The notes beneath the pieces were generated by a model that had not been told where the DNA came from, made no database searches, and saw nothing but the letters and a program-made list of their open reading frames with translations. A stretch of DNA of 64,000 nucleotides. Origin: Paraphysomonas bandaiensis (taxonomy: Eukaryota > Chrysophyceae). Where the stretch lies: assembly GCA_965644295.1 (NCBI GenBank), contig CBFFRP010000259.1, forward strand, positions 1-64,000, given 5' to 3'. The stretch's first letter is position 1. Every line of letters starts with the position of its first letter. Made by a program: the position numbers and the translations under genes. Below, piece by piece: positions 62,901-64,000 of the stretch.

Positions 62901-64000
62901 GTTCGGTGACGTTAAAACATGAGTAATCATAACTGCAGATACGAATTCAAGAGGTATACAAAGAAGTCCACTACATACAGCAGCTAGAAGTACTATAAAA
63001 ACGATATCACCAGAGAAGATATCTACAGCAGTACAACGCTCGCCATTCCAATAGCAATCAGCTCCAAAATACGTATACACAGGAAATTCGTGAGTAGAAC
63101 ACTCACTTCTAGTGTCTAATGTTGTACAAGTTTCATTTCGAGATTTCAGTGCAATATCTAGCCAAATGTATACGAGTGAATTTGCAAACATTGCATAAAC
63201 AAGGGAGCTGAATCGTAATATGGGGAGCAGCTGATGAGCGTAAGCACAGCTGTGGATAAACTTAGGTGATAGCATTGACAGCCACTGATACGCTGCTTTG
63301 AATTCTTTTATGCATACGTTCCATAATGACTGACTACTAAATACAGATGGAAACACGGAGTCCACGTCAGTTCCATTGAGTGTATCTTTGCCTACAGATA
63401 GAGGGAAAGCTTGTGTTACTTTCCTACGATCCTTGCTATCCATATGGCCCAAGTGGACACACACAAAAGCCAAAACAGCAATAAATGTACTGAACGTTAT
63501 CCATACCATATTTCTGTGCGCATTTTCATTATCCTGCCACTGTATTGAGACATCACTAACAGGAGAATATCCTGTTGTCACAACGAACGATGACTTCGTT
63601 TTGTTCGCACCATCCACAACTGATATCACGCTCGCGTTGCACTCACATAATATTAGCTCGTCCGTTTGGAAGGTAGCACTGCACATAGGAAGTTCAGTGA
63701 CAGTCACCCCAACTAGAGCTTTACACTGGGGGTACTTGTCGACAGGAGGGCATCTAATTAACCAATGTCCCACACTTTCGTTGCAATATAAAGTCACCAA
63801 ATCAGAAATACCATCACAAGATAGTGTGTACACAGCATAACTACCATTACATAGTATCACACGATCAGTGGCATTAATTGAATGGCCATAATTTATTGCA
63901 ACAGTATTTTGGAGTTTTACCGTCAGCGTGGATACATTTCTCGACGATGAAAGCAGTCTCCGCGACAACGGTGTAACACGTGACACACTTTCAACAAGGT
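59964..64000 (-). CDS. Large multi-pass membrane protein, 5'-incomplete, with a duplicated cytoplasmic motif
   Basis: The frame is open to the window edge and no convincing start lies inside, so the N-terminus is missing; about 1345 residues are visible. The first 160 residues look extracellular, with regularly spaced Cys (TLYCNESVGHWLIRCPP...CKALVG...MCSATFQTDELILCEC), like the short Cys-rich region before the membrane in GAIN/adhesion-type receptors. About seven to nine hydrophobic spans follow between residues 165 and 770, for example VWITFSTFIAVLAFVCVHL and IVFIVLLAAVCSGLLCIPL. The last 450 residues are cytoplasmic and charged, and hold the motif RWGNDDDINYDLSSSDES...RLARIIRKDGN and its relative QWGEENDVNYDLSDSGSS...RLARILKRDGN. 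I recognise no known family. Confidence 0.7.
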   Translation of the reverse strand, partial: LVESVSRVTPLSRRLLSSSRNVSTLTVKLQNTVAINYGHSINATDRVILCNGSYAVYTLSCDGISDLVTLYCNESVGHWLIRCPPVDKYPQCKALVGVTVTELPMCSATFQTDELILCECNASVISVVDGANKTKSSFVVTTGYSPVSDVSIQWQDNENAHRNMVWITFSTFIAVLAFVCVHLGHMDSKDRRKVTQAFPLSVGKDTLNGTDVDSVFPSVFSSQSLWNVCIKEFKAAYQWLSMLSPKFIHSCAYAHQLLPILRFSSLVYAMFANSLVYIWLDIALKSRNETCTTLDTRSECSTHEFPVYTYFGADCYWNGERCTAVDIFSGDIVFIVLLAAVCSGLLCIPLEFVSAVMITHVLTSPNNFDGCQQINPVICHSILGVDNGNISTIGGEGLRHTGKMVSNLICDDLLNDLICYLESIQNSVERRNISLAWGAISLKRDDPLDPISGDINNILDIDFDTLSEDVSRACDKASKEIKMMCALTTAQRRRRLLVLFVCDLLSGLRGRLIEHVNSENLSRSSNILNLPKWVRIGIGAVWFLVVITMSVFVLMFGVTRSYAEQLAWLLSFIVLVLVDIAVVSPGFVVLSRIIPPILAYESMAEVKNALQDIASAYRNSLLGMDNGQTHNFSDGELCASNDSSVAFNATKYLFVSTAVAKAYRNLPESNIILKFRTWIPSRQYMRYSITQYLIRFICNIPEYFLSGMIYVSCLYYPVQSFFYRVILWGICGVIFMVALTENGVLYSIAVVALLFMSFTTCCGKRDNLFCSSISNPRVAVDHAISTPEVLSGGNMGRTENNKNGYTRTPELVEIDGTIDAGLSSPTPYVCNILCMACKRRGREKTDHILDMEAGAKVLPGRHNNIVENNFRDYRRREILTALHEVSYDLKLSTHMYMSDGEVLFRSISHRLIDRAEENKDNAKTDDDSGEQFLSYNSEQLSTGEYEGGHVSTNDAADAGTVNSENKELLKVDSIIEHMKHLAFIRWGNDDDINYDLSSSDESNADRPIRVVKSPRLARIIRKDGNIQKIMSMKSSHGLSTEPQFRRARSIEQNSLPESPRTAVGSVKKRFTMNEHARQYSLEEHRHRAQSKLKSRLQHRTNFSSGGHPQQPLQDVGDSSDYSISGKQDDNDTWKTSHGIKKTFVSNTARHRVSLLITREKQRERLLRKLEEKRNKLPSAIEDSSGIAMPGSPGVIGDTGRHSPEISSELYSAKIIVEYMKYLTYQQWGEENDVNYDLSDSGSSCSSTTYKSPTDKDKNIPRLARILKRDGNMKKLLLVDTTPDLSPVRVNISPEHRMPLDVHKTILQSKLEQMALDRYTQANEIPFSPMEEEIRYEISESGESD

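Overview
The window is nuclear DNA of a eukaryotic microbe. Its genes are split by short introns of about 45-70 bp, with GTATGT or GTAAG donors and pyrimidine-rich AG acceptors. It is moderately AT-rich, and it holds housekeeping genes interleaved with many transposable elements. A gene for cycloeucalenol cycloisomerase implies sterol synthesis through cycloartenol. That argues against an animal or a fungus and for a protist or alga (for example a stramenopile, rhizarian, amoebozoan or archaeplastid). A NERD1-type FG-GAP membrane protein, known best from plants, fits the same range. I cannot name the species.

Layout. 46-620 (-): 5' part of a PDAP1-like gene. 861-974: TATG microsatellite. 1010-4323: two-gene DNA transposon with perfect 154-bp inverted repeats and an IS630/Tc1-like transposase. 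4544-5717 (-): Crypton-type tyrosine recombinase. 5986-6335: decayed copia 3' end. 6440-8145: hAT element with an 8-bp target duplication. 8188-14542: large CMC/Plavaka-like element with a DxxH transposase, an accessory gene and dense palindromic subterminal repeats. 15048-15708 (-): intron-containing histone H2A, divergent from PRP40 (16310-19679, +). 21121-24469: another decayed DNA element. 24759-25454: MPPED-type metallophosphoesterase. 25546-30724: complete Ty1/copia retrotransposon with LTRs that look identical. 32134-37046: UBA-FYVE-ankyrin protein. 37426-38929: MITE split by a Mutator-like insertion (37682-38772). 39445-41532 (-): GMC oxidoreductase. 42203-44905: Arg/Ser-rich protein with a 417-bp tandem duplication. 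45348-47808 (-): NERD1-like protein. 47801-48378: very long CATA array. 48547-50073: methyltransferase. 50229-50805: MITE of the CMC family. 51941-53041: CPI1. 53371-54214 (-): FKBP. 54676-55923: membrane JmjC-like protein. 56514-56951: gene remnant. 57596-58130: PPP1R11/Ypi1. 59964-64000 (-): large multi-pass membrane protein, cut by the window edge.

The host genes do not form one pathway. They cover mRNA splicing (PRP40), chromatin (H2A), PP1 control (PPP1R11), sterol synthesis (CPI1), endosomal PI3P reading (FYVE), protein folding (FKBP) and surface or secretory membrane proteins. Several are divergent pairs whose shared intergenic region carries a TATG/CATA microsatellite.

The most unusual material is in the mobile DNA: a transposon whose long TIRs carry the start codons of both its genes; a copia element whose gag-pol ATG straddles the LTR/primer-binding-site junction and whose LTR ends are not TG...CA; and a nested MULE-in-MITE with a clear empty-site comparison. 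All exon junctions were placed by eye from splice consensus, frame continuity and family similarity; none has transcript support.
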